NCBI GenBank assembly: GCA_019745555.1
Contig: JAIESX010000006.1
Coordinates: forward strand, 124,001 to 188,000
Source: Burkholderiaceae bacterium
GTDB lineage: Bacteria; Pseudomonadota; Gammaproteobacteria; Burkholderiales; Burkholderiaceae_C
DNA: 64,000 nt
Reading direction: 5' to 3'
Made by a program: the position numbers and the translations under genes. Positions 12,792 to 24,401 of this stretch are shown here, piece after piece; position 1 is the stretch's first letter, and each line of letters opens with the position of its first letter. Below the pieces are notes generated by a model, which was given only the letters and a program-made list of their open reading frames with translations, did not search any database and had not been told where the DNA came from.

Positions 12792-13510
12792 TGCGCCAGC
12801 TGATCGCCTTGCTGACCATGCTCCTGCTGGGGCAGGGCGCGGCGCACGCCGATGTCTGGGCTTATGTCAACGAGCAGGGCGTGGCGCATTTCGCGACCGA
12901 GCAGCTGGACGAGCGCTACGAGCTCTATTTCAGTGACGAGGCGCCCGAGGACCGTACGCGTGCCGGCCCGGTGCCGCTGGCGCCCACCCGCCTGCACGCC
13001 TTCTTCGAGATCTCGCCCGACTACAAGGCCGTGCGGCACTTGCTGCGCGAGGCCGCACGCGAGCACGGCATCGACTACGCTCTGTTGCAGGCCCTGATCG
13101 CCACCGAGTCGGGCTTCGACCCCGATGCGGTCTCGCCCAAGGGGGCGGTCGGGCTCATGCAACTGATGCCGGCCACGGCGCGCGGCTATGGCCTGGTGGA
13201 CCGGAAGCGCCGGCCGGTGGCACGCCAGCTCACCGATGCACGCACCAACATCCGCATCGGCAGCCTGCACCTGGCGCGTCTGCTGAAGAAATTTCCCGAG
13301 CAGCCCGAACTCGCGCTGGCTGCCTACAACGCCGGGCTCGGTGCTGTGCGGCGCGCTGGCAACGCGGTGCCGCCTTACCGCGAAACGCAGAACTACGTGC
13401 GCACCGTGCTGGCCCTGCACGCGGTGCTCAGGCCTGCAGCCGAGAGAACCCAGCGTTCCTGGGTGCGCGAGCCGGCCCAGGTGGCCAGCCTCGAAGCGCA
13501 GCCTGACTGA
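12791..13510 (+). CDS. Lytic transglycosylase domain protein
   Basis: [34 protein letters not shown]...[30 protein letters not shown]. Confidence 0.92.
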
Positions 13511-13542
13511 GCTGTCCCATCCCGAAGAACCGAACTGTCACG

Positions 13543-15909
<2,367 letters not shown>

Positions 15910-15940
15910 GCGGGAGTTCTTGGGGCAGAATCAGACCCCG

Positions 15941-17122
15941 ATGCATACCGAGGTACTCATAGCCGGAGGCGGTATCGGCGGCCTGGCTGCCGGACTGGCC
16001 TGTTCGCGGGCCGGCTGCCATGTCCGCCTCTACGAGCGCGCCGAGGCCTTCACCGAGGTAGGGGCGGGCATCCAGATGGGCCCCAACGTCGTGCGGGTGC
16101 TCCAGGGCTGGGAGCTCGATGCCGCCCTGCGACGAGTGGCCGCCTATCCCGAGCGGCTGCAGGTGCGCCATGCCATCAGCGGGGTCGCACTGGGCGTGCT
16201 GTCGCTCGGCCCGTCCATGGTGCAGCGCTACGGCGCACCCTATGCCACGGTCCATCGTGCCGATCTGCAGCAACTGCTGCTGCAGGCCCTGCAGCAGCGA
16301 GATGACGTCTGGTTGCACACGGGCAAGACTGTGAACCGCTATGTGGAGACCCATGGCGCGGTCGGCCTGAGCCTGAGCGATGGCCTGGACGTGGAGGGCG
16401 ATGCCTTGATCGCGGCCGATGGCCTCTGGAGCCGGATCCGTCTGCAGCTGCTGGCCGATGGGCCGCCGCGCGTCGCCGGACACCTGGCCTATCGCGCACT
16501 GGTGCCTCAGGCCGATCTGCCCGCAGCCCTGCGCAGCCAGCAGGTCACGGCCTGGCTCGGCCCCAGGCTGCACGTGGTGGCTTACCCTGTACGCGGTGGC
16601 GAGTGGCTCAATGTCGTGGCCATCGTGCACGGCCATGTGCATGGCGGCCTGGAGGACTGGGACCATGGCGCCAATGCGGCTGATCTGCAGTCGGCCCTGG
16701 CCCGTACCTGTGCCGATCTGCGCGATCTGATCGCCTCCATCCCGGCCTGGCGTCTCTGGGTGCTGTGTGACCGCCCGCCCGTGGGCTCGGCCGAGCAGAT
16801 GGCGCGCGGCCATGTGGCGCTGCTCGGGGATGCAGCTCATCCCATGCGGCCCTATCTCGCCCAGGGCGCCGGCATGGCCATCGAGGACGCGGCGGAGCTC
16901 GGGCGCCAGGTGGGGCTGGTCGATGGCGTGCTGGACGTGCCCACGCTGCTGCGTCGCTACGCGCTCAACCGCTGGCAGCGTAATGCGCGGGTGCAGGCGC
17001 GCTCGATACGCAATGGCGGGATCTTCCATCTGGAAGGTTCCATGGCCTGGGCGCGCGATACGTCGCTGCGCCTGCTGGGGGAGCGCCTGCTCGATGTGCC
17101 CTGGCTGTACCAGGGACCCTGA
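15941..17122 (+). CDS. FAD-dependent monooxygenase (3-hydroxybenzoate/salicylate hydroxylase-like)
   Basis: MHTEVLIAGGGIGGLAAGLACSRAGCHVRLYERAEAFTEVGAGIQMGPNVVRVL...GDAAHPMRPYLAQGAGMAIEDAAELGR. Confidence 0.85.
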   Translation: MHTEVLIAGGGIGGLAAGLACSRAGCHVRLYERAEAFTEVGAGIQMGPNVVRVLQGWELDAALRRVAAYPERLQVRHAISGVALGVLSLGPSMVQRYGAPYATVHRADLQQLLLQALQQRDDVWLHTGKTVNRYVETHGAVGLSLSDGLDVEGDALIAADGLWSRIRLQLLADGPPRVAGHLAYRALVPQADLPAALRSQQVTAWLGPRLHVVAYPVRGGEWLNVVAIVHGHVHGGLEDWDHGANAADLQSALARTCADLRDLIASIPAWRLWVLCDRPPVGSAEQMARGHVALLGDAAHPMRPYLAQGAGMAIEDAAELGRQVGLVDGVLDVPTLLRRYALNRWQRNARVQARSIRNGGIFHLEGSMAWARDTSLRLLGERLLDVPWLYQGP

Positions 17123-17125
17123 GGT

Positions 17126-17434
17126 TCAGGCCTCCAGGGGCGGCAGGCCGACCTTGGCGCGGGCGCGTTGACAGGCCTCGCTGCCTTCCTCGAATTCGCG
17201 GCAGGGCGAAGGACGCCACTCGTAGATCCCGCAGGCCACCTTTACACCGAGCGTGCCCGTGAGGGCAGCGCAGCGCGGGGGCCAGTGGTCGGTGCCGCGC
17301 ATGCGTGCGGTGTTGCCGTTGACCTCGACCGTCAGGCCCACGGGCACGTGGCCGCCGTTGCCTTCGAGTTCGTAGGCGGAGAAATCGACGCGGCACCAGG
17401 AACAGCAGGCGCCGCAGCTGATGCAGGCGGTCAT
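17126..17434 (-). CDS. YkgJ-type cysteine cluster protein
   Basis: MTACISCGACCSWCRVDFSAYE...CGIYEWRPSPCREFEEG. Confidence 0.85.
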   Translation of the reverse strand: MTACISCGACCSWCRVDFSAYELEGNGGHVPVGLTVEVNGNTARMRGTDHWPPRCAALTGTLGVKVACGIYEWRPSPCREFEEGSEACQRARAKVGLPPLEA

Positions 17435-17524
17435 ATTGATACTGATACGTGAACGGTTTTGGCTGTGGCCGCTGCGCTTAACTTCGCTGGCGCGAAGTTA
17501 GCCTCCGCCGAAATCGCCTGTACA

Positions 17525-18445
17525 TCACTTCAAGGCTCCCAGGAGCAGATACTCCATCAGAGCCTTCTGGACGTGCAGGCGATTCTCAGCCTCATCCCAT
17601 ACCACCGACTGCGGCCCGTCGATGACCTCGGCCTCGACCTCTTCGCCGCGGTGGGCGGGCAGGCAGTGCATGAAGAGGGCGTCAGAGCGGGCGGCGCGCA
17701 TCATCTCGGCGTCCACGCACCAATCTGCGAAGGCCTTCTTGCGGGCCTCGTTCTCGGCCTCGTAGCCCATGCTGGTCCAGACATCGGTGGTCACGAGGTC
17801 GGCGCCGGCGCAGGCCTGCATCGGGTCCTTGAAGACCTTGTAGCAGGAGCTTTTCACGCCCGCTACGGCCGGGTCGATCTCGTAGCCGCTGGGCGTGCTC
17901 ACGTGCACGGTGAAGCCCAGCAGCTCGGCCGCCTGTAGCCAGGTGTTGGCCATGTTGTTGCCGTCGCCCACCCAGGCCACCACCTTGCCCGCGATCGAAC
18001 CGCGGTGCTCGATGTAGGTAAAGATGTCGGCCAGGATCTGGCAGGGGTGGTACTCGTTGGTCAGGCCGTTGATCACGGGGACGCGCGAATACTCGGCGAA
18101 ACGCTCGATCTTGTCCTGCCCGAAGGTGCGGATCATCACCAGGTCCACCATGCGGCTGATCACACGCGCGCTGTCCTCGATGGGTTCGGCGCGGCCCAGC
18201 TGGCTGTCGCCCGTGGTCAGGTGCACCACGCTGCCGCCGAGCTGGTACATGCCGGCCTCGAAGCTCACGCGCGTGCGCGTGGAAGCCTTCTCGAAGATCA
18301 TGGCCAGGGTTCGGTCTACCAGGGGCTGGTGTTTCTCGTAGGCCTTGAACTTCTTCTTGATCAGCGCCGTTCGCTCGAAGAGGTAGGCGTACTCGGCGGC
18401 CGTGAGGTCGGTGAACTGCAGGTAGTGCTTGAGGGCCTGGGTCAT
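17525..18445 (-). CDS. argF: Ornithine carbamoyltransferase
   Basis: FEKASTRTRVSFEAGMYQLGG, NGLTNEYHPCQILADI, FMHCLPAHRGEEV. Confidence 0.96.
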   Translation of the reverse strand: MTQALKHYLQFTDLTAAEYAYLFERTALIKKKFKAYEKHQPLVDRTLAMIFEKASTRTRVSFEAGMYQLGGSVVHLTTGDSQLGRAEPIEDSARVISRMVDLVMIRTFGQDKIERFAEYSRVPVINGLTNEYHPCQILADIFTYIEHRGSIAGKVVAWVGDGNNMANTWLQAAELLGFTVHVSTPSGYEIDPAVAGVKSSCYKVFKDPMQACAGADLVTTDVWTSMGYEAENEARKKAFADWCVDAEMMRAARSDALFMHCLPAHRGEEVEAEVIDGPQSVVWDEAENRLHVQKALMEYLLLGALK

Positions 18446-18457
18446 TCTGCGCGCTCC

Positions 18458-19669
18458 TCAGGGTTCGGCCAGGAAGTCGCGCACCAGGGGCAGCAGGCGT
18501 GCCAGCAGTTCGTCGATCTCGGCCTCGCTGATGATCAGCGGCGGCAACAGGCGGATCACGCTGTCGGCGGTCACGCTGATCAGCAGGCCGGCCTCGGCCG
18601 CACGGCCGATCAGCACGCCGCAGGGCTTGGCCAGCTCGACGCCGATCATCAGGCCCTGGCCGCGGATCTCCTTCACACCCGGATGGCTGCCGAGCGCTTC
18701 GCGCAGCTTGCCGCTCAGGTACTGGCCCATCTGCTCGGCGCGCTGCAGCAGGCCGTCCTCCTCCATGATGCGCAGGGTCTCGACGCCGGCGCGCATGGCC
18801 AGCGGGTTGCCACCGAAGGTGGTGCCGTGGTTACCCGGCTGAAAGATCTCGGCCGCCTTGGGGCCGGCCACGACCGCGCCGATGGGCACGCCCGAGCCCA
18901 GGCCCTTGGCCAGGGCCATCACGTCGGGCACGATGCCGGCCCACTGGTGGGCGAACCACTTGCCCGTGCGGCCCATGCCGCTCTGCACCTCATCAATGCA
19001 CAGCAGCCAGTCGCGTTCGGAGCAGAGCTCGCGCACGGCACGCAGGTACTCGTTGCGCATGGCGTTGATGCCACCTTCGCCCTGGATGGTCTCGAAGAAC
19101 ACGGCCACCACGTCCGGATTGTGGGCCGTGGCCTTTTTCAGGGCCTCGATGTCGTTGAGCGGCACACGGATGAAACCCGGCACCAGCGGACCGAAGCCCT
19201 TCTGGATCTTCTCGTTGCCCGTGGCGCTGAGGGTGGCGATGGAACGGCCATGGAAGGCGCGTTCATAGACCACGATCTGCGGGTTGGCGATGCCCTTGTC
19301 ATGGCCGTACTTGCGCGCCAGCTTGAGCACGGCCTCGTTGGCCTCCAGGCCCGTGTTGCAGAAGAAGACATTGCTCATGCCCGAGATCTCGACCAGCTTC
19401 TTCGCCAGCTCTTCCTGCAGGGGCACGTGGTAGTAGTTGGAGGTGTGGATCAGGCGGGCGATCTGGTCCTGCAGGGCCGGCACCAGCTTGGGGTGCTTGT
19501 GCCCCAGGGTGTTGACGGCGATGCCGGCCAGCGCGTCCAGGTATTCCTTGCCGTTGATGTCCCAGACGCGGCAGCCGTCACCGTGCGACAGCGCGATCGG
19601 CACGCGGCCGTAGGTGTTCATCACGTGCGGGGAAGCTGCGGTGGCTGGTTTGACGGCAGGGGCGTTCAT
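18458..19669 (-). CDS. argD: Acetylornithine aminotransferase
   Basis: NTYGRVPIALSHGDGCRVWDINGKEYLDALAGIAVNTLGHKHP, NTGLEANEAVLKLARKYG, IDEVQSGMGRTGKWFAHQ. Confidence 0.95.
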   Translation of the reverse strand: MNAPAVKPATAASPHVMNTYGRVPIALSHGDGCRVWDINGKEYLDALAGIAVNTLGHKHPKLVPALQDQIARLIHTSNYYHVPLQEELAKKLVEISGMSNVFFCNTGLEANEAVLKLARKYGHDKGIANPQIVVYERAFHGRSIATLSATGNEKIQKGFGPLVPGFIRVPLNDIEALKKATAHNPDVVAVFFETIQGEGGINAMRNEYLRAVRELCSERDWLLCIDEVQSGMGRTGKWFAHQWAGIVPDVMALAKGLGSGVPIGAVVAGPKAAEIFQPGNHGTTFGGNPLAMRAGVETLRIMEEDGLLQRAEQMGQYLSGKLREALGSHPGVKEIRGQGLMIGVELAKPCGVLIGRAAEAGLLISVTADSVIRLLPPLIISEAEIDELLARLLPLVRDFLAEP

Positions 19670-19689
19670 GTCTACACACTCCGGAGGTC

Positions 19690-19723
19690 TCAAAACAAAG
19701 GCGGCCCAACGAAAGTTGGGCCG
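19690..19723 (-). promoter_or_regulatory. Terminator-like hairpin in the argD leader (candidate attenuator)
   Basis: On the argD strand: CGGCCCAAC-TTTC-GTTGGGCCG followed by CCTTTGTTTTG, ending about 20 nt before the argD ATG. Confidence 0.5.
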
Positions 19724-19822
19724 TTGAGCGGTGATTTTAGGGCCTGTGGCGCGGCTTGGGGCAAGGCCGGCCTGTCCGGTCACCGGCGCGGGCAGTCTGG
19801 CAGATCGCTGCAGCGCCTTATG

Positions 19823-19840
19823 TCTTATATAAGATATAAT
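19823..19840 (+). promoter_or_regulatory. Palindrome abutting a -10 box, promoter of DUF3579 gene
   Basis: 12-bp palindrome TCTTATATAAGA immediately followed by TATAAT (19835-19840). Confidence 0.5.
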
Positions 19841-19906
19841 ACTTGTAGCCCTTTTCGTCGGGCCAGAGCCCTACCCGGCCCGAGCCCGACGCCCGAGTCC
19901 CTACCC

Positions 19907-20254
19907 ATGGTCTCCAACGCCGCCCAAGAAGTCTTCATCCTCGGACTGACCCGCACAGGCAAGGCGTTTCGCCCCAGCGACTGGGCCGAACGTCTGGCCG
20001 GCGTCATGAGCCAGTTCCGGCCCGGCGGTCCGCAGCCCGGCAGTCATCTGGGTTACTCGCCCTGGTGTGTGCCCAGCTCCGTCGACGGCATCAAGTGCGT
20101 GATCGTCAACCGTGACCTGCGCGATGCCGAACCCATGGCCTGGGACTTCTGCGTCAACTTTGCAAGGGACAACAGTCTGCAGGTCCGGCAGTTTGACGCC
20201 CGGGGACAGCTCATCTCCGAATCAGATGACCCCAACAAAAAAGCCGCTCAATGA
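19907..20254 (+). CDS. DUF3579 family protein
   Basis: MVSNAAQEVFILGLTRTGKAFRPSDWAERLAGVMSQFRPGG...YSPWCVPSSVDGIKCVIVNRDLRDAEPMAWDFC; adjacent to argD-argF as often seen in beta-proteobacteria. Confidence 0.85.
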   Translation: MVSNAAQEVFILGLTRTGKAFRPSDWAERLAGVMSQFRPGGPQPGSHLGYSPWCVPSSVDGIKCVIVNRDLRDAEPMAWDFCVNFARDNSLQVRQFDARGQLISESDDPNKKAAQ

Positions 20255-20264
20255 GCGGCTTTTT
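20237..20264. terminator. Intrinsic terminator overlapping the DUF3579 3' end
   Basis: AAAAAAGCCGCT-CAATG-AGCGGCTTTTT; convergent with rpsT. Confidence 0.88.
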
Positions 20265-20333
20265 GCTTTGCTGACAGCGCACCCGTTACAAACGGCGGAC
20301 GGGTCAGACCCGTCCGGGCTGTTTGCCTGAATC

Positions 20334-20630
20334 TCAGGCGGCGGCCAGGGCCTTGACCTTGGCGGACAGGCGGCTCTTGTCGCGAGCGGCCTTGTTCTTG
20401 TGGAAGATGCCCTTGTCGGCCACGGTGTCCACCACGGCCTGCATCTTGGCAAACAGTTCGGTGGCCTTGGCCTTGTCACCGGTCAGAACAGCCTTTTCGA
20501 CGTTCTTCACGGCGGTGCGGTATTTGGAGCGCAGGGAGGTGTTGGCTGCATTGAGCTTCACGTCCTGACGTGCGCGTTTACGGCCCGACGCCAGGCGCGG
20601 GTTCTTTTTCTTCGGCTTTCCAGATGCCAT
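20334..20630 (-). CDS. rpsT: 30S ribosomal protein S20
   Basis: [48 protein letters not shown]. Confidence 0.97.
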   Translation of the reverse strand: MASGKPKKKNPRLASGRKRARQDVKLNAANTSLRSKYRTAVKNVEKAVLTGDKAKATELFAKMQAVVDTVADKGIFHKNKAARDKSRLSAKVKALAAA

Positions 20631-20747
20631 ATCAGTGTTTCCTTGTGTCTGTGGATGATGTCAGCAAAGCCGGCTATTGTAGCAGGTCGAGCCAATTGGG
20701 GTGAGTGTGCACTCCGCGAGGGGGAGGGCGGGCTAAACTCGGGGGCA

Positions 20748-22319
20748 ATGAGTCTTTTCAAAGCCGCCTCGACGGTCTCGCTGCTGACCCTGGCCTCGCG
20801 CATCACGGGGCTGGCGCGTGAACTGCTGATCGCCGCCACCTTCGGTGCCAGCGCCCTGACCGACGCCTTCAACGTCGCCTTCCGCATTCCCAACCTGTTC
20901 CGTCGTCTGTTCGCCGAAGGCGCTTTCAGCCAGGCCTTCGTGCCCGTGCTGGCCACGGTCAAGGAGCAGCAGGGGGAGGAAGCCACGCGCCAGCTGGTCG
21001 ATCGGGTTGCCACGGTGCTGGCCTGGGTGCTGCTGGCCGTCAGCGTGCTGGGCGTGCTGGTCTCACCGCTGCTGGTCTGGCTGATGGCTGCGGGCCTGCG
21101 CAAGATGGAGGCGGGCGGCGCTTTCGACGCAGCGGTCGTGATGACGCGCTGGATGTTTCCCTACATCGCCTGCATGTCGCTGGTGGCGCTGGCTGCCGGG
21201 GTGCTCAACACCTGGAAGCGCTTTGCCGTGCCGGCCGCCACGCCCGTGCTGCTCAATGTGGCCATGATCGCGGCCGCCTGGCTGGGCGCCCCCTGGTTCC
21301 GCGCGCTGGGCATCGAGCCCATCTACGCGCTGGCCGCCGGCGTCATGGTCGGGGGGCTGCTGCAATTGGGTGTGCAGATACCAGCGCTCAGGCGGCTGGG
21401 CCTGCTGCCGCGCATCGGCCTGTCCTGGGCCGCGGTGCGCGCGGCCTGGGCCGATGCCGGCACGCAGCGTGTGCTCAAGCTCATGGCCCCGGCCCTGCTG
21501 GGCGTGAGCGTGGCCCAGCTCTCGCTGCTGATCAATACCCAGATCGCCTCGCATCTGGCGCCGGGCAGCGTGAGCTGGCTCAGCTATGCCGACCGGCTCA
21601 TGGAGTTTCCCGTCGCCCTGCTGGGCGTGGCCCTGGGGGTGGTGCTCATGCCCCAGCTCGCGGCGGCCAAGGCGGCCAACGACGCTGCGCGCTATTCGGC
21701 CATGCTGGACTGGGGGCTGCGCCTGGTCGTGCTGCTGGCGGTGCCCTGCGCCATCGCCTTGCTGACCTTCGCGGTCCCGCTGGTTGCCGTGCTCTACCAC
21801 TACGGAGCCTTCACGCCGCGCGACGTGCAGATGACGTCCTGGGCCCTGATGGGCTGGGGGGCGGGCTTGCTGGGCATCGTGGCGGTCAAGGTGCTGGCGC
21901 CCGGCTACTACGCCAGCCAGGACATCCGCACTCCGGTGCGCATCGCCATCGTGGTGCTGGTCTTCACCCAGCTGCTCAACCTCGTGCTCGTGCCGCAGCT
22001 GCAACACGCGGCGCTGGCCTTGTCCATCGGTATCGGGGCCCTGGTCAACGCCGGCTGGCTGCTGCTGGGGCTGTTGCGCCGCGGCAGCTACCGGCCGCTG
22101 CCGGGCTGGGGCGTTTTTGCCCTGCAGGTCACGGCCGCTGCGGCCCTCCTGACGGTGTTCCTCATGTGGGCGGCCAGCGCCTGGGACTGGACCCGCCTGC
22201 AGGCCCAGCCCTGGCTGCGTATCGGCTTGCTGGCCGCTCTGGTGGCGGGCGCGGCCGGCATCTATCTGGGGGCGGTCTGGGCGGCCGGCCTGCGTTTCCG
22301 CCAGTTCCTGCGCCGTTGA
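20748..22319 (+). CDS. murJ: Lipid II flippase MurJ (MviN)
   Basis: MSLFKAASTVSLLTLASRITGLARELLIAATFGASALTDAFNVAFRIPNLFRRLFAEGAFSQAFVPVLA. Confidence 0.96.
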   Translation: MSLFKAASTVSLLTLASRITGLARELLIAATFGASALTDAFNVAFRIPNLFRRLFAEGAFSQAFVPVLATVKEQQGEEATRQLVDRVATVLAWVLLAVSVLGVLVSPLLVWLMAAGLRKMEAGGAFDAAVVMTRWMFPYIACMSLVALAAGVLNTWKRFAVPAATPVLLNVAMIAAAWLGAPWFRALGIEPIYALAAGVMVGGLLQLGVQIPALRRLGLLPRIGLSWAAVRAAWADAGTQRVLKLMAPALLGVSVAQLSLLINTQIASHLAPGSVSWLSYADRLMEFPVALLGVALGVVLMPQLAAAKAANDAARYSAMLDWGLRLVVLLAVPCAIALLTFAVPLVAVLYHYGAFTPRDVQMTSWALMGWGAGLLGIVAVKVLAPGYYASQDIRTPVRIAIVVLVFTQLLNLVLVPQLQHAALALSIGIGALVNAGWLLLGLLRRGSYRPLPGWGVFALQVTAAAALLTVFLMWAASAWDWTRLQAQPWLRIGLLAALVAGAAGIYLGAVWAAGLRFRQFLRR

Positions 22320-22321
22320 CC

Positions 22322-23173
22322 ATGGGCCTGTCCTTCACCGTTCCGACGCCGCTGGAGTACTTCGCGAGTCTGGTGCAGAGCGACCAGTCGTTCCACCTGT
22401 TCGAGGCGGCGGTCAGCCTGGGGCAGGACGAGTACCCGGAGCTGGACGTGCAGCGCGCGCTGGCCGAGGTGGACGCCCTGCTGGTCCGCTTGCGGCAGCG
22501 CCTGCCCGCCGACGCCTCAGCCATGCACAAGCTGCGCCTGCTCAACCACTTCTATTTCCAGGACCTGCACTTCGGCGGCAATGTCAACCACTACTACGAC
22601 CCGGACAACAGCTATCTGCACAAGGTGCTGGAACGCCGCCGCGGCATCCCGGTCTCGCTGGCCGTGCTCTGGCTGGAGCTGGCCCAGGGTCTGGGCCTGG
22701 CGGCGCACGGGGTCGGCTTTCCCGGGCATTTCATGGTCAAGGTCAACCTGCCACAGGCGCAGGTGGTGATCGATCCCTTCAGCGGCCAGTCGCTGAGCCG
22801 TGAGGCTCTGCAGTCACGGCTGGAGGCCTGGCGCGCCAGCCATGGCCTGCCTGGCGTCTCGGAGTTGCCGCTGGGCCACTACCTGCAGGCCATGCCCCCG
22901 CGCGAGATCCTGGCGCGCATGCTGCGCAACCTCAAGGAGATCCACCGCACCCATTGCGACTGGGCGCGCCTGGTGGCGGTGGAGGACCGACTACTGGTCC
23001 TGCTGCCCCAGGCCTGGGACGAGTACCGCGATCGCGGTCTGGCCCGGGCCGAGCTCGGCCAGCTGGCCCCGGCGGTGCAGGACCTGGAGATCTATCTGGG
23101 GCAGGCGGGCGAGGGAGGTGATGCCGGGGCGATTGCCGAGCGCCTGGCTACGCTACGCCGGGCGCTGGACTGA
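22322..23173 (+). CDS. SirB1 family protein (transglutaminase-like/TPR)
   Basis: LNHFYFQDLHFGGNVNHYYDPDNSYLHKVLERRRGIPVSLAVLWLELAQGLGLAAHGVGFPGHFMVK. Confidence 0.88.
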   Translation: MGLSFTVPTPLEYFASLVQSDQSFHLFEAAVSLGQDEYPELDVQRALAEVDALLVRLRQRLPADASAMHKLRLLNHFYFQDLHFGGNVNHYYDPDNSYLHKVLERRRGIPVSLAVLWLELAQGLGLAAHGVGFPGHFMVKVNLPQAQVVIDPFSGQSLSREALQSRLEAWRASHGLPGVSELPLGHYLQAMPPREILARMLRNLKEIHRTHCDWARLVAVEDRLLVLLPQAWDEYRDRGLARAELGQLAPAVQDLEIYLGQAGEGGDAGAIAERLATLRRALD

Positions 23174-23221
23174 ACCCTTGGCAGGGAAACACCCGCGGCC
23201 CTGCGGCAGGCCGGGCCGGGC

Positions 23222-24232
23222 TCAGCACTTCACGAGCTTGAGAAAGGACGGGATGGGAGGGGCTTCCTGGGCCGCTGCGGCCTCGGTGGCGCGCGAGGCC
23301 GCAGCAGTGCTGCGCAGTGCGCCGTTGCCGGCCACGCGGTCGAGCACGCGCGGGCTGCTGTTGATCCGGGTGACGGCCGGCACAGGGCGCGAGGCCAGCA
23401 GGCGGGAGGCGGCAGGTGCGGTGGCCGGCGGCAGCGTCATGGCCGGCCGACCGGGCTCGATGGTCTGAGGCCGCAGGCCGGCCGACGGGGTAGACAGCAG
23501 GCGGCTGGGCGGGTTGGCAGGTGAGGCGGGTGCCCGTGCGGGCAGCGCACTGGCGGGGGCAGCGGATGCTGGCTGGGGGGCGCTGGCAGTCGCCGCCGGG
23601 CTCAGGGACAGTTGCGGGCGCAGCCAGCCCAGGATGGGTTCCCACTGGCGCAGATCCGTGGGAACGCGATCGGCAGGCAGGTCGAAGATCGTCATGCCGC
23701 GCTCCAGGCACTGCACATAGGCCTGGGATTCACGCAGCACGCCCAGGAAAGGCATGCCCAGTCCGCCAGCCCATTCCTTCAGGACCTGGGGCGTGCGGGT
23801 GCGGGTGTCGATGCGCATGCCGATGCAGGCCACCTTGCAGCGGCCGGTGGCCACGCGCGGCAAGGCCAAGAGCTCGGCATGGCAGTCGGCGGCCGACTCG
23901 CGGTCGAAGGCGGAGCCGCAGACCGGCATGAGGATCACGTCGGCGAACATGACCATGCGCGCCAGATCGAAGCCGTGCAGGCCGCCCGGGGTGTCGAGGA
24001 TCACATGGGTGATGCCGGCGGGTACGCGCAGGATGTTCTGGTCTACGGTCCAGGGGGCGATGGCCGGCAGCGTCTCATGGCGCTTGCGCAGCCAGGAGCG
24101 GGTGGATTGCTGGCGGTCCACGTCACCCAGCATGACCGCGTGGCCCTGGTGCGCGCACCAGGCCGCCAGGTGAGCCGCGAGTGTGCTTTTGCCACTCCCT
24201 CCCTTGCGATTGACCACGGCGATGACGGGCAT
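23222..24232 (-). CDS. Orphan ParA-family ATPase with Ala/Pro-rich C-terminal extension
   Basis: MPVIAVVNRKGGSGKSTLAAHLAAWCAHQGHAVMLGDVDRQQSTRSWL...VILDTPGGLHGFDLARMVMFADVILMPV; C-terminal roughly 130 aa low complexity. Confidence 0.87.
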   Translation of the reverse strand: MPVIAVVNRKGGSGKSTLAAHLAAWCAHQGHAVMLGDVDRQQSTRSWLRKRHETLPAIAPWTVDQNILRVPAGITHVILDTPGGLHGFDLARMVMFADVILMPVCGSAFDRESAADCHAELLALPRVATGRCKVACIGMRIDTRTRTPQVLKEWAGGLGMPFLGVLRESQAYVQCLERGMTIFDLPADRVPTDLRQWEPILGWLRPQLSLSPAATASAPQPASAAPASALPARAPASPANPPSRLLSTPSAGLRPQTIEPGRPAMTLPPATAPAASRLLASRPVPAVTRINSSPRVLDRVAGNGALRSTAAASRATEAAAAQEAPPIPSFLKLVKC

Positions 24233-24310
24233 CCATGCTCCTGGCGATAAACCAAAAGCTGCAGTGTGACCCGAAACTGTCTGAATGTCCAGCCGCAGCA
24301 GGTGCCGGCA

Positions 24311-24327
24311 GCTAGGGATTTTGTAGC
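24311..24327. repeat. GCTA-N9-TAGC element upstream of the parA-like gene
   Basis: GCTAGGGATTTTGTAGC. Confidence 0.45.
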
Positions 24328-24401
24328 GAAAAGCAACACTTCGGGCATGCTTCACGCTATACGCGGCCGACGCGCAGCATCGGCCGGCTGGCGGGCGGCC
24401 C

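Noticed and set aside
17480-17501. TAACTTCG-CTGGCG-CGAAGTTA hairpin after argF
   Set aside because: Real inverted repeat, but no T-tract on either strand and no clear role; too weak to call a terminator or operator.
18005-20254. 749-aa plus-strand ORF spanning argF/argD antisense into DUF3579
   Set aside because: Only the last 116 aa from the ATG at 19907 are a real protein; the rest is antisense of argF and argD.
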